Source of the DNA: Bacteroidota bacterium
GTDB taxonomy: Bacteria; Bacteroidota; Bacteroidia; Bacteroidales; JAAUTT01
Length of the DNA stretch: 32,665 bases
Assembly: GCA_020048915.1 (NCBI GenBank)
Contig: JAIFLU010000188.1
Span: forward strand, 1-32,665
Direction of reading: 5' to 3'
Under the pieces are notes generated by a model. That model ran no database searches and had not been told where the DNA came from. It saw nothing but the letters and a program-made list of their open reading frames with translations. This document shows, piece after piece, positions 7,247 to 15,876 of this stretch (its first letter is position 1; each line of letters starts with the position of its first letter). The position numbers and the translations under genes are program-made.

Positions 7247-9034
7247 TTATTTTAACTTAACACCAATAAAATCGGTATGCTTATATTCTTTATGGAAAAG
7301 TTCGTCACCATTTATTAAATTAAACTCGTTTACTCCCCAGGGTAACTTATCGAAATACAATTGAACAATCTTATCTGTTTCTTCCACAACAAAGGTTCCA
7401 GTCCGTATTCCGGTAATATCCTTTAATTCAAGCTTTTGTTCTCTATTTTTCAGCTCAATATAGTAAGCCCCTTTATTACCAGGACTACCAAAATACCTAC
7501 TCTCGCCAGCCTTCAATTTAATTGAGATAACTGTAGCATTATTGGTTATTTCAATACTTGTAAGGTCAATATCGCTGGATGCCGGATTTTTTCTGGCAGA
7601 GAACATACCTCTTTTGTACAAACCTCCAACATCAGTAGGTTTTGAAGTCTTATCCTGCTTTAATAAAATATTGATTGTATCTATTCTGTTTCGCACCATC
7701 AAATTCGATGGATCGAATTCTCGAAGTATCCGTCTATAAACCACCAGAGAGGCATTATAATCCATTTTATCATACAACTGATTGCCTTTATTCAAAAATG
7801 AATCTAACTGTTTGGATTTGATATTTTTTAAACTTCTGTTATATAAATCTAAATATTCTTTTTGCGATTTTAAACTATCCGGGAGTTGATTAATAAAAGT
7901 AACTACCTGATAATAATCATTTTTATTAATTAGTGTTTTGATTTCAGTTAGGTAATTATTTTGTTGTATAGTATTTTGGAGAGGTGGGTTTGAAAGTGTT
8001 TTTTCAATTTTTTCAGGCCTGAACCTAATATAACCTATTATAGATATTGTTAGCACTACAATAATTCCGATTGATAAATAAAGAGTACTTTTCTTAAACG
8101 CTTTCGATCTTTCAACAGGAATTATTTCAATTGGTTGGGTAATTTTTTTCAAGGAAGTCTTCAGCAAAATAGATTTTAACTCTCCGGCACTTTTCACTCG
8201 GGCGTTCGCATTCTTTTCAAGACATTTTTTAATAATAGCCCTATAAGGTTCGGGGATTTCAGTAAGAATAACGTGGTCGTTAGTTATTGATTGGATAGTT
8301 TTTAAGGGATTATCTTGAGTAGATCCTCCAAAAGGCCTCTTCAGCATAAAAAGCTCATATAATATTACTCCAAAAGCCCATAGATCAACATTTGTATATA
8401 TTTTTCCACCAATTCCGTATTTTTCCGGATAAAATTGTTCAGGAGCCATATAGTCAACTTTCCCGAGAAGCTGAGTTGATTGGGTATTCGTTTGATCTGC
8501 CGAATCGTTGAATATCTTTTTTGAAATACCAAAGTCTGCAATTTTAGGGGTCCAGGTATCATCCTCAACATACATGAGAATATTCTCGGGACTAAGATCG
8601 CGGTGGATAAGCTTTTTTTCGTGATGCAGATATTCCAAGCCATCTAATATGCCTATTAATACCGCAACAAATTTATTTTCAGCTGGTTTTGACTGGATAA
8701 AATTACGAAGGTTACCTCCATTAGCTAATTCAATGACTCCCACCTGAACAAAGGATTGACCTCCTGTATGGTCGAAGCGTACAACAAATGCATCGTGAAC
8801 CCGGATAACGTTGGGATGGGAATACCTTCTGGAATCCTTCATCTCATGTAAAACATCGTACTTCCCCTGTTCCCCTTTGTTGTAAAATTTCAAAGCAACA
8901 TATTCCTGAAATTGCTTATCGAAAGCTTTATACACCTGAGCGAAACCACCCTCGCCCAATAAGTCGCCCTCATTGTATTGATAACGGTTTCTGAAATCAC
9001 TTTCAGTGATAAAAATTTCGCTCTTTGGACTCAT
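7247..9034 (-). CDS. Transmembrane Ser/Thr protein kinase with extracytoplasmic C-terminal region
   Basis: Protein of 595 residues. An N-terminal Hanks-type kinase domain (about 20-292) has the glycine loop GEGGFAQV (27-34), K49, αC E64, HRDLSPEN (144-151, D146), DFG at 167-169 and APEQ at 197-200, so it should be active. The usual Lys in HRDLKPEN is Ser. A transmembrane segment follows (about 317-337). The outer part contains helical, TPR-like sequence (about 365-455) and a C-terminal region rich in predicted strands, fit for sensing or binding. It starts 395 bases from the divergently read FHA-trypsin gene, so the two may share control. It probably phosphorylates the nearby FHA or PP2C proteins; targets are inferred. 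Confidence 0.9.
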   Translation of the reverse strand: MSPKSEIFITESDFRNRYQYNEGDLLGEGGFAQVYKAFDKQFQEYVALKFYNKGEQGKYDVLHEMKDSRRYSHPNVIRVHDAFVVRFDHTGGQSFVQVGVIELANGGNLRNFIQSKPAENKFVAVLIGILDGLEYLHHEKKLIHRDLSPENILMYVEDDTWTPKIADFGISKKIFNDSADQTNTQSTQLLGKVDYMAPEQFYPEKYGIGGKIYTNVDLWAFGVILYELFMLKRPFGGSTQDNPLKTIQSITNDHVILTEIPEPYRAIIKKCLEKNANARVKSAGELKSILLKTSLKKITQPIEIIPVERSKAFKKSTLYLSIGIIVVLTISIIGYIRFRPEKIEKTLSNPPLQNTIQQNNYLTEIKTLINKNDYYQVVTFINQLPDSLKSQKEYLDLYNRSLKNIKSKQLDSFLNKGNQLYDKMDYNASLVVYRRILREFDPSNLMVRNRIDTINILLKQDKTSKPTDVGGLYKRGMFSARKNPASSDIDLTSIEITNNATVISIKLKAGESRYFGSPGNKGAYYIELKNREQKLELKDITGIRTGTFVVEETDKIVQLYFDKLPWGVNEFNLINGDELFHKEYKHTDFIGVKLK

Positions 9035-9429
9035 AATTCCTATAATAATTGAGAATTAAAGCCTTCTTTCAAATTAATTTTTAAAATACGAAAAATCAGT
9101 GACATAATCAAAATAAATACTGAAAATAAAGCTGTTTCGAAATGGCAAAAAGTGAAAATCTATGAATGGTCATCAAAATATATGTATAACAAATTTGGTA
9201 AACTATTATACTTTGTGGGTGAAAATTAATTCTTTACGGCTATCAAAAATTGACTTATTGGCTTTTATAATTAAAAATAAAGTCTTAACTTTCTATTTGG
9301 TTCAACTAATTAGCGTTAGTAAAACCAAGTCAGGTATCCAACTCCATATTATTAATTCTTAAGGTGTTTCTAATACTCATATTTTAGTTCTTTTTTAAAA
9401 ACATCGAAATGATTTAAAAATATGATATT
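9035..9429. other. 395-base divergent intergenic region, no gene seen
   Basis: Very AT-rich gap between the minus-strand kinase and the plus-strand FHA-trypsin gene, so it should hold promoters for both. I found no convincing TTTG/TAnnTTTG pair. A 66-codon frame at 9162-9362 has no recognisable domain and looks like chance. Confidence 0.6.
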
Positions 9430-10941
9430 ATGGCGAAATCGACCCAAGTCCTCAAAACAGGAATGACTGCAATGAAGGGTGGGGACATACCTGCCTATAC
9501 ACTGGAGTACATGTCACCAGCGAGAAACAAAAAAGTAGGTGAATATGAGACAATATTAATCCCCTATATTGAAATAGGGAGATCAAATAAATGTATTATT
9601 CAGTTCGATGAAAATTGCTCGACTGTTAGTAGAAAACATGCGGCAATTGAACGGCAGCACAACTTATTCTTTCTGATACAATTATCGCAAACCAATCCAA
9701 CACTTTTGAACGGACAGCCTATTACGGATGATACCCAACTAAACAATGGCGATGAAATTCAACTCTCGCTAGAAGGTCCAAAACTCCGTTTTAATGTAAC
9801 TCCCACAGGAACCGCCAACATGGGGTTTACCCAAAAAATGGGACTAATAACTAACCAAGCCTTACAACCATATAAAAGAGCTTTGCTAACAATGCTCATT
9901 TTGCTGATTGTTGTTGGAGCCGTTGGTAGTATTTTTATTTATAAGGGAATAAAAAAGAATAAAAATCTTCAGGACGAAATTGGCCAAAACGCTAGCCGTC
10001 GCTTACAGGATAGCATTAAATATTCTGAGATACTAAAACAATCACAAGCCGTTATTTCCCAGCAGGCAAATGAAAATACCCAACTTAAAAATACGGTTTT
10101 ATCGGTAAGCAACGAACTCAGTACCCTTAAACGCATTATTGACTCCACTGCTTATAACCGTAAGGATGCTTACAGAGATTTAAAAGATTATATATATTTC
10201 CTGGAAGTTATTGAGATTACAGTTAGGTTTCCAAATGGGGAACTTGGAAATATCAATAATGGATGGACTGGTACTGCATTTTTATGCAACGATGGTAAAC
10301 TAATAACTGCAAGGCACTGTATCCAAAGCTGGAGATTCGCGACTGATGAAGCATCTACCCTGATTAACTATGCAGAACTAAACGGTGGAACAATTGGAGT
10401 GCGATATAGGGCTACTTCAGCAAATGATTGGTTTGAATTTGATTACACCGATGTTGTATTTGACGACTCGGAAGATATATCATTTAAAGGTGAAAATAGC
10501 ACTGATAAAAGTAAAAGTCAGGACTATCATTTAAAATTTGCCAATAGCTTTAAGTCCGATTGGGCATATTTTCAAACCAATAAAGCATCGAATATCTATT
10601 ACGATAAAAACCTCTCTATAAACCTGGATGCAGGTGAAGAACTCATGGTTTTAGGCTTCTCCCTTGGAAAAGGAGGGCCTAATGAAGGTAGTGTAAAACC
10701 ACTGTTTAGCGAATCGAGTGTTGCGCAAAGTGGTATTTCAAAGGAAGGAATAATCACTGTTACCAACCGTAACTTCGAAGCAGGAAATAGCGGTGGACCT
10801 GTATTTATTTTTTCACCCCGGGAAAAAAACAAAATCGTTTGTATTGGCTTAATATCGTTTGGCGATTTTGACACCAAAGGTGGATTTTCTTCCATAGGAG
10901 GTGTTATCCCTATTTTTAACATCAACGAAAATGGCAAGTAA
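9430..10941 (+). CDS. FHA - transmembrane - coiled coil - trypsin-like serine protease fusion
   Basis: Protein of 503 residues joining two distant functions. The N-terminal FHA domain (about 23-122) has GRS at 50-52, SRKH at 67-70 and LLNG at 92-95, the phosphothreonine-binding residues. A single transmembrane segment (about 151-171) and a polar, probably coiled-coil stretch (172-240) lead to a chymotrypsin-fold protease with a full triad: H296 in TARHC, D377 in SDWAY and S454 in GNSGGP. The expected topology is FHA in the cytoplasm and protease in the periplasm, although positive charges lie on both sides of the membrane segment. It opens the plus-strand signalling run. A phosphorylated neighbour may dock on the FHA domain and control the protease; that is inference. 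Confidence 0.9.
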   Translation: MAKSTQVLKTGMTAMKGGDIPAYTLEYMSPARNKKVGEYETILIPYIEIGRSNKCIIQFDENCSTVSRKHAAIERQHNLFFLIQLSQTNPTLLNGQPITDDTQLNNGDEIQLSLEGPKLRFNVTPTGTANMGFTQKMGLITNQALQPYKRALLTMLILLIVVGAVGSIFIYKGIKKNKNLQDEIGQNASRRLQDSIKYSEILKQSQAVISQQANENTQLKNTVLSVSNELSTLKRIIDSTAYNRKDAYRDLKDYIYFLEVIEITVRFPNGELGNINNGWTGTAFLCNDGKLITARHCIQSWRFATDEASTLINYAELNGGTIGVRYRATSANDWFEFDYTDVVFDDSEDISFKGENSTDKSKSQDYHLKFANSFKSDWAYFQTNKASNIYYDKNLSINLDAGEELMVLGFSLGKGGPNEGSVKPLFSESSVAQSGISKEGIITVTNRNFEAGNSGGPVFIFSPREKNKIVCIGLISFGDFDTKGGFSSIGGVIPIFNINENGK

Positions 10942-11686
10942 ATCGCTTCTGCTCGGTTTATTGCTATTTATCTTAACAATAGCAAGCTACAGCCAGGATA
11001 AACCTGTATTTAATTTTTCGTATGCAGCGCAGGAGAACATTGAATACTCTGCCCTGAAACCATTATTCTACCTTGTTCGCCAGGAGTATGTTATAATTTC
11101 GAAAAATGGAGAAAAAAAATCACGAGGTGGAAACGACTACTTTGGTAAATCTTATGCCATTGGGGTAATAACAGCCGACCGGAAAATTTGGTTCCCCAGA
11201 TCGGTAAGATCTCCATGGAACGAAGATCCTAATTTTGCCGAATACAAAGATGAGTACACCCCCGAATGTTCCTATACCAGAGTAAAACCTTTGGACAGTG
11301 CGATATACAGATCGTTCCTGATAAAGAAAAACGAAGAAGATTCCTTACTTACCAATTTTGGATATGGCAAAGCAGGAGTTAAAATATCAAATTCTACAGC
11401 GATTAAAGGATGTTTGATAGTTTTTCATGCTTCCAATCCTGTTCCTGAGAAAAAAGAAGACATCCATTATTCTGTAATAAATATAGATAATGCAACCTGG
11501 GATAGTGATGGTATATTCGAATATAATGCTCCCCATTTAGGGAACCTTCAAATTATCGGAGGGGCTTACTTCCAACGGATAATTACGCAGTCAAATATTG
11601 AGTGGGAACTAGTTGGTATCTATTTGTCGCATAATGACAAATGGGTAATTAAGTCAATTAATAAACCGAAATTATCATCTGAATAA
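10931..11686 (+). CDS. Secreted protein of unknown function, coupled to the FHA-trypsin gene
   Basis: I do not recognise a family. The chosen ATG at 10931 gives 251 residues starting MASKSLLLGLLLFILTIAS, a clear signal peptide with likely cleavage near SYSQ-D. This start overlaps the end of the FHA-trypsin gene by 11 bases, which suggests translational coupling. A GTG at 10901 would spoil the signal peptide. The mature part is rich in aromatic and charged residues with only two cysteines and no transmembrane segment. Its place between an exported protease and a membrane phosphatase makes it a candidate substrate, inhibitor or partner of the trypsin domain. This is an inference from position. 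Confidence 0.75.
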   Translation: MASKSLLLGLLLFILTIASYSQDKPVFNFSYAAQENIEYSALKPLFYLVRQEYVIISKNGEKKSRGGNDYFGKSYAIGVITADRKIWFPRSVRSPWNEDPNFAEYKDEYTPECSYTRVKPLDSAIYRSFLIKKNEEDSLLTNFGYGKAGVKISNSTAIKGCLIVFHASNPVPEKKEDIHYSVINIDNATWDSDGIFEYNAPHLGNLQIIGGAYFQRIITQSNIEWELVGIYLSHNDKWVIKSINKPKLSSE

Positions 11687-11687
11687 A

Positions 11688-13157
11688 ATGAAAATTATAA
11701 TTTCAGGTGAAACTAATGTAGGAAGGTACCGCGACCATAACGAAGATGCTTTCCTGATAATAAGCAGCGAAGGTAAAAACTGGCAGGAAGTCAACGATCA
11801 ACAAATTGACATTTCGGCCACAAATGGATTCTTCGTTGCAATTGCCGATGGAATGGGTGGGGCAAATGCAGGTGAGGTCGCATCATCCATTACTGTAAAC
11901 ACAATTGGTGAAAAAGTCCGATTGCTTCAAAAGCCATTGATTGAAGCAACTGAAATTCATAAATACCTTTCTTCGATAATTTATGAAGCCAACAATAAAA
12001 TTAATATAGAAGCCAAGAAAAATTCAGAATTGAAAGGTATGGGTACTACCATTGTCCTTGGGTATATTTTTGAAAATCATCTTTACCTAGTTTGGTGTGG
12101 CGATAGCCGTTGTTATATTTACAATTCAGGCAAAAATAATCAGTTAGCCCCTTTTTCAGAAGATCATTCCCTTGTATGGAATAAAGTAAAAAAAGGGGAA
12201 CTTACGCCCGAAGGAGCCCGATTAAGCGGATACAGCAATATATTGCTCAATGTTTTAGGCGATACCATTAAAAAACCTATACCCGAATTTAAGCATACCG
12301 AATTAGATCAAGGCGACAGGATATTATTATGCAGCGATGGTTTAAATTCGATGCTCAGTGATTCAGGAATTCAACAGATTCTCGATTATAGCAATAATAC
12401 CAAAGAAACATGCCAATCGCTTATTTCAGCGGCAAATAATGCCGGGGGATATGATAATATCAGCGTTGTGGTTATCGATGTAGATGAAACCGAGGAAATC
12501 ACAAAAAAAACTAAATCAGCCAAACATTCCAAATTAAAAAAAATCTGGTTTTTAATTATCTTCTTATCAATTGGAATAATAGTGTCAGGCCTAATTTACT
12601 ATTCAAAAGAAGTTAAAGTCTATGTTAAAAATCAGTTGAACTTGCAATCTCCAATCCTGAATAAACAAGTCAAAAATCAAGAACCTAGAAATGAATCCCA
12701 TACTCAAGCAGACTTAAAAAGCGACCAACCGAATATCGATCCTGAAAAACCTGGTTACCCTCACAACCCTGACAAAAATAAAAATCAAGGATTTTCAAAA
12801 ATGGAAAAATCTGTTACACCTGAAACCGATGTCCATCAGAAAGATCCCAGTGAATTAAAAAAGGAACTGGAAGGAGAATGTGAGCGTATTGATAAATTAT
12901 TGTTTGACATTAAACAGTTTACCCCTCCAAATGGCAATAGTTACAACGACAGCTTTTACCAAATAAACGGACCCATTATTGAAAACATCATATATAAACT
13001 CGACAGCCTAAAAGATGAGGTAAAACTAATTGCTAATGTAAAAAACGATAAAATAATTTCCGTAAAAGACCCTAAAGAGACAGAGAAATTCCTTATTTCT
13101 TTTAAAAATTCTATTGATCGGTTAAAATTAATTAAGAAAGAAATAACAGACCGCTAA
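11688..13157 (+). CDS. Membrane-anchored PP2C-family Ser/Thr phosphatase
   Basis: Protein of 489 residues with an N-terminal PP2C (PPM) domain (about 1-266). Metal-binding and catalytic motifs are RDHNED (15-20), ADGMGG (53-58), GMGTT (117-121), GDSRCY (138-143), CSDGLNSML (215-223) and GGYDNIS (253-259). A transmembrane segment at about 286-306 is followed by an outer region of some 180 residues with a polar, proline-containing linker and charged helical sequence. It removes phosphate from Ser/Thr and most likely reverses the two kinases in this locus. It begins one base after the stop of the secreted protein gene and is followed by the double-FHA protein, so it is clearly part of one transcript. 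This is the kinase/phosphatase pairing seen in T6SS threonine-phosphorylation control. Confidence 0.93.
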   Translation: MKIIISGETNVGRYRDHNEDAFLIISSEGKNWQEVNDQQIDISATNGFFVAIADGMGGANAGEVASSITVNTIGEKVRLLQKPLIEATEIHKYLSSIIYEANNKINIEAKKNSELKGMGTTIVLGYIFENHLYLVWCGDSRCYIYNSGKNNQLAPFSEDHSLVWNKVKKGELTPEGARLSGYSNILLNVLGDTIKKPIPEFKHTELDQGDRILLCSDGLNSMLSDSGIQQILDYSNNTKETCQSLISAANNAGGYDNISVVVIDVDETEEITKKTKSAKHSKLKKIWFLIIFLSIGIIVSGLIYYSKEVKVYVKNQLNLQSPILNKQVKNQEPRNESHTQADLKSDQPNIDPEKPGYPHNPDKNKNQGFSKMEKSVTPETDVHQKDPSELKKELEGECERIDKLLFDIKQFTPPNGNSYNDSFYQINGPIIENIIYKLDSLKDEVKLIANVKNDKIISVKDPKETEKFLISFKNSIDRLKLIKKEITDR

Positions 13158-13175
13158 TATCAATTAAAAATCTAT

Positions 13176-14186
13176 ATGAAGAACATTCTGAGCATATTTG
13201 GCTGGAAACCCAAAAGTCCAAAACCGAAACCTGGGAAACCCGAAATCCGTCTTCCTTTCTCCTCCGGGAATGATAAAAGACAACAGGACAGACCTGCATC
13301 GCATGCTGATTCGGGAAAAACGCAGGTTGGAATTCAAGTAAACAGGCCATCCTCCGACTCCCCTAAAGCCAGGAAGGGCAATTCCATTCTTAGTTGTCCC
13401 GAATGTAAGTACCCATTGCGGGTCGAACCATCCCGATCGTCACCATGCCCCAACTGTGGCTTTTTAGGCGATAGAAACGATCAGACCGACACGGCCATTA
13501 ACCTGGGAAAAACAATACCTATTAGTGGCTTAGACTCATTAATCGAACCTGGGGTTGAAGAGTTTAAATTTAAGTTGATTGATGAATCTACAAAAAGTGA
13601 AATTAAAGTTCAATCGGAAGACCGTGAACTGATACTGAACCGCGATCATCTGGATCCCACAAATACAAGTATTTCTAGCGAACAACATCTTTTGGTAATA
13701 TTCCGAAACAATAAAATTTTTATGGAAGATGTAAGCACCAATGGTTCATCATTCATCCAGGTTACAGGTTTCATGATGCTTAAACCCCGGATAAGAATTA
13801 TACTGGGAAATAAAACATACTTATTCGATTCGGTTGAAAATCCGGAAAGGAATACAGCTAAGGATAGAGCTTCCAGAAAATTTGAAGGTAATGAGCTAAG
13901 CAGTAAAGAGCCTAAAAATCTTGTGCTTATCGATGAGAAAAGTGGAGAAAAAAAAACCTTCCATGAGCAACATGTTATGGTAAACCGGACAAATCTCGAT
14001 ACCAGCAATAATACCATCTCCGGATCGCGACATGCCGAGTTTACATTTCAAAACGGGAATTGGTATATAAAAGATCTGAGCTCAACCGGGGCAACATTCT
14101 TACAGATCACTACCCAACAACAATTGGATAACAATATAAAGCTGATTATCGGAAATAAAGTATTCCGTTTCGAATATGATGTGTAA
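13176..14186 (+). CDS. Zinc-ribbon protein with two FHA-like domains
   Basis: Protein of 336 residues, cytoplasmic. A basic, proline-rich N-terminus precedes a zinc ribbon with C74, C77, C91 and C94. Two FHA-like domains follow: one at about 128-220 with NRDHLD, SSEQH (167-171) and STNGS (187-191), the second at about 246-334 with NRTNLD (270-275), SGSRH (282-286) and SSTGAT (302-307). In both the usual Gly-Arg start of the phosphate loop is Asn-Arg, while the Ser and His of the second loop are kept. FHA domains bind phosphothreonine, so this is the likely adaptor or readout between the kinases and an effector system. It follows the PP2C gene by 18 bases. Confidence 0.82.
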   Translation: MKNILSIFGWKPKSPKPKPGKPEIRLPFSSGNDKRQQDRPASHADSGKTQVGIQVNRPSSDSPKARKGNSILSCPECKYPLRVEPSRSSPCPNCGFLGDRNDQTDTAINLGKTIPISGLDSLIEPGVEEFKFKLIDESTKSEIKVQSEDRELILNRDHLDPTNTSISSEQHLLVIFRNNKIFMEDVSTNGSSFIQVTGFMMLKPRIRIILGNKTYLFDSVENPERNTAKDRASRKFEGNELSSKEPKNLVLIDEKSGEKKTFHEQHVMVNRTNLDTSNNTISGSRHAEFTFQNGNWYIKDLSSTGATFLQITTQQQLDNNIKLIIGNKVFRFEYDV

Positions 14187-14225
14187 AGCCTTATTGCTTT
14201 AGTATTAAAGGTATAAACCACTTAT

Positions 14226-15518
14226 ATGCTGCAGGCAATAAAAATACAACCGGGTGAGAACCTGCAATTAACCTCAGGTAACTACTTTTTTGAAAGGGAA
14301 GTGGGGAAAGGAGGTTTTGGAAGTGTTTTTAAAGCTAAAAAAGATTGTAAAGACTATGCCATAAAAATATGCCGTATTTGGGAGTTGCTCCCCGAAGACC
14401 GCGAAGAAATGAAGCAAAGGATAAAACAGGAATTTGAGATTAGCAGCTCGATACAGTCTTCGCATATAGTACATGCATACAGCTACGATGAAATTGGGGA
14501 GAATCCGGTATTGGTTATGGATTATTGCAGCAACGGAAATTTAAGAGACAAAATTGGAAAAGAATTTAATACCAATGAATTGAACGAGCTGGCTATACAA
14601 ATCCTGCATGGCTTAAACAGCCTTCATTTTTTTAATATTATCCATAGGGATGTAAAGCCCGAAAATATACTTTTTAAAGGCGAACAAGCTCTTTTAACCG
14701 ATTTTGGAATATCTGCAAACCTGAAGAGCCGAATGACCCAAACCGATATCCGGGGACATGCCCTAAAAGTATTTGCCACCATTTCGTATTCGCCGCCGGA
14801 ACAAAGCCAAAAATCGCAGGCTTTTAAACTTACTGCCCCAACAATCGACATTTTCTCGTTTGGAGTTATCATGTACGAGTTAATTACACAAGGGTGTTTA
14901 CCATTTGGCAATATCCAGGACTTCAAGGAAGATTCGAAAATTCTTACCGATAGGAAAGAGAAGGGGAAATGGGATGTTGACACATTAGTAAAATTCGCCG
15001 GCACCAATTATTGGTTTAACATTATTCAACGGTGCCTGTTTCCCGATCCACGGGTGCGATTTCAAACCACCGATGAAATTATCGAAATCCTCAACTCCCA
15101 TAGTGACCAAAACAGTGTTATCAAGCATTCTGTTTGGAAACTGGTAATTATCGAAGGCTTCGAAACGGGGAAAGAGTACAACCTTACCAATCTGGCAAAA
15201 TACAAGCATAAAAACGTTGTGACTATTGGCCGTTTCGACCCCGAAGAACCCTTTATTAACGATATTGCTATAAAGGAAGAAAAAGGCACTCATATCAGCT
15301 CTCGCCATGGCACGTTCGAATGCCTTATTATCAGCAATGTCCCGCAATGGTATATCCGCGATGGGCAGTGGTTTACTGAGGACGACACCCCTGCCTGGCA
15401 CCCCTCGCGGAACGGAATAGAGGTAAACGGGGCAAAAATTGATAAAAACGGCGTTTTACTGAATAATAACGATGTAATTAAGATTGGGAAAAGTTTGATG
15501 AGGTTTTATAGGGAGTAG
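14226..15518 (+). CDS. Cytoplasmic Ser/Thr protein kinase with C-terminal FHA domain
   Basis: Protein of 430 residues. The kinase domain (about 18-293) is complete: GKGGFGSV at 27-34, K47, HRDVKPEN at 140-147, DFG at 159-161 and SPPEQ at 189-193. The FHA domain (about 304-428) has GRF at 335-337, SSRH at 358-361 and NGIEVNG at 396-402. No transmembrane segment is visible. Fusion of kinase and FHA allows it to dock on phosphorylated partners or on its own activation loop. It is the last gene of the tight plus-strand run (40 bases after the double-FHA gene). It could phosphorylate T6SS parts or the FHA proteins; the substrate is not shown by sequence. Confidence 0.92.
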   Translation: MLQAIKIQPGENLQLTSGNYFFEREVGKGGFGSVFKAKKDCKDYAIKICRIWELLPEDREEMKQRIKQEFEISSSIQSSHIVHAYSYDEIGENPVLVMDYCSNGNLRDKIGKEFNTNELNELAIQILHGLNSLHFFNIIHRDVKPENILFKGEQALLTDFGISANLKSRMTQTDIRGHALKVFATISYSPPEQSQKSQAFKLTAPTIDIFSFGVIMYELITQGCLPFGNIQDFKEDSKILTDRKEKGKWDVDTLVKFAGTNYWFNIIQRCLFPDPRVRFQTTDEIIEILNSHSDQNSVIKHSVWKLVIIEGFETGKEYNLTNLAKYKHKNVVTIGRFDPEEPFINDIAIKEEKGTHISSRHGTFECLIISNVPQWYIRDGQWFTEDDTPAWHPSRNGIEVNGAKIDKNGVLLNNNDVIKIGKSLMRFYRE

Positions 15519-15876
15519 CAAAAATTTCACAATATTATAGTTTTGCTATTCATTTAGTTACACCTCGGTATCGTGTTTATAATTTGAATTATCGTATTCT
15601 GTAAATATTTATAAAACGTAAAGATTTTAGGTTTCTCATTGCATACGAAATGGCAATTCAGGTTAAATTCCCTGGTATGAACATGCAATACTACAAACCC
15701 AATTTAGCAGCCTGGCACATTACAATTCTTGAAAGGCTTCGGGCTCTTTAATCCTTCCTTTTAAACAATAGTAAGAATTTCATATTACTGAATTTTTAGG
15801 ATGTGATAAAAATCGAGAATAACATATTTAGGACTTTGAGGGCGTTAATTGCTTATAATACTTAAAAAACTGACAT
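15519..15876. other. 358-base intergenic region with a weak hairpin and a 34-codon frame
   Basis: Just past the kinase-FHA stop, tagcaaaa (15516-15523) and ttttgcta (15541-15548) form an 8-bp inverted repeat with a 17-base loop, possibly a weak terminator although no T-run follows. At 15650-15751 a 34-codon frame starts MAIQVKFPGMN and ends LERLRAL; it may be a remnant or a small gene, but I cannot place it in a family. No promoter consensus was found before the next gene. Confidence 0.45.

Noticed and set aside
9162..9362. 66-codon frame in the divergent gap before the FHA-trypsin gene
   Set aside because: No domain, AT-driven composition, no ribosome binding site; best read as non-coding.
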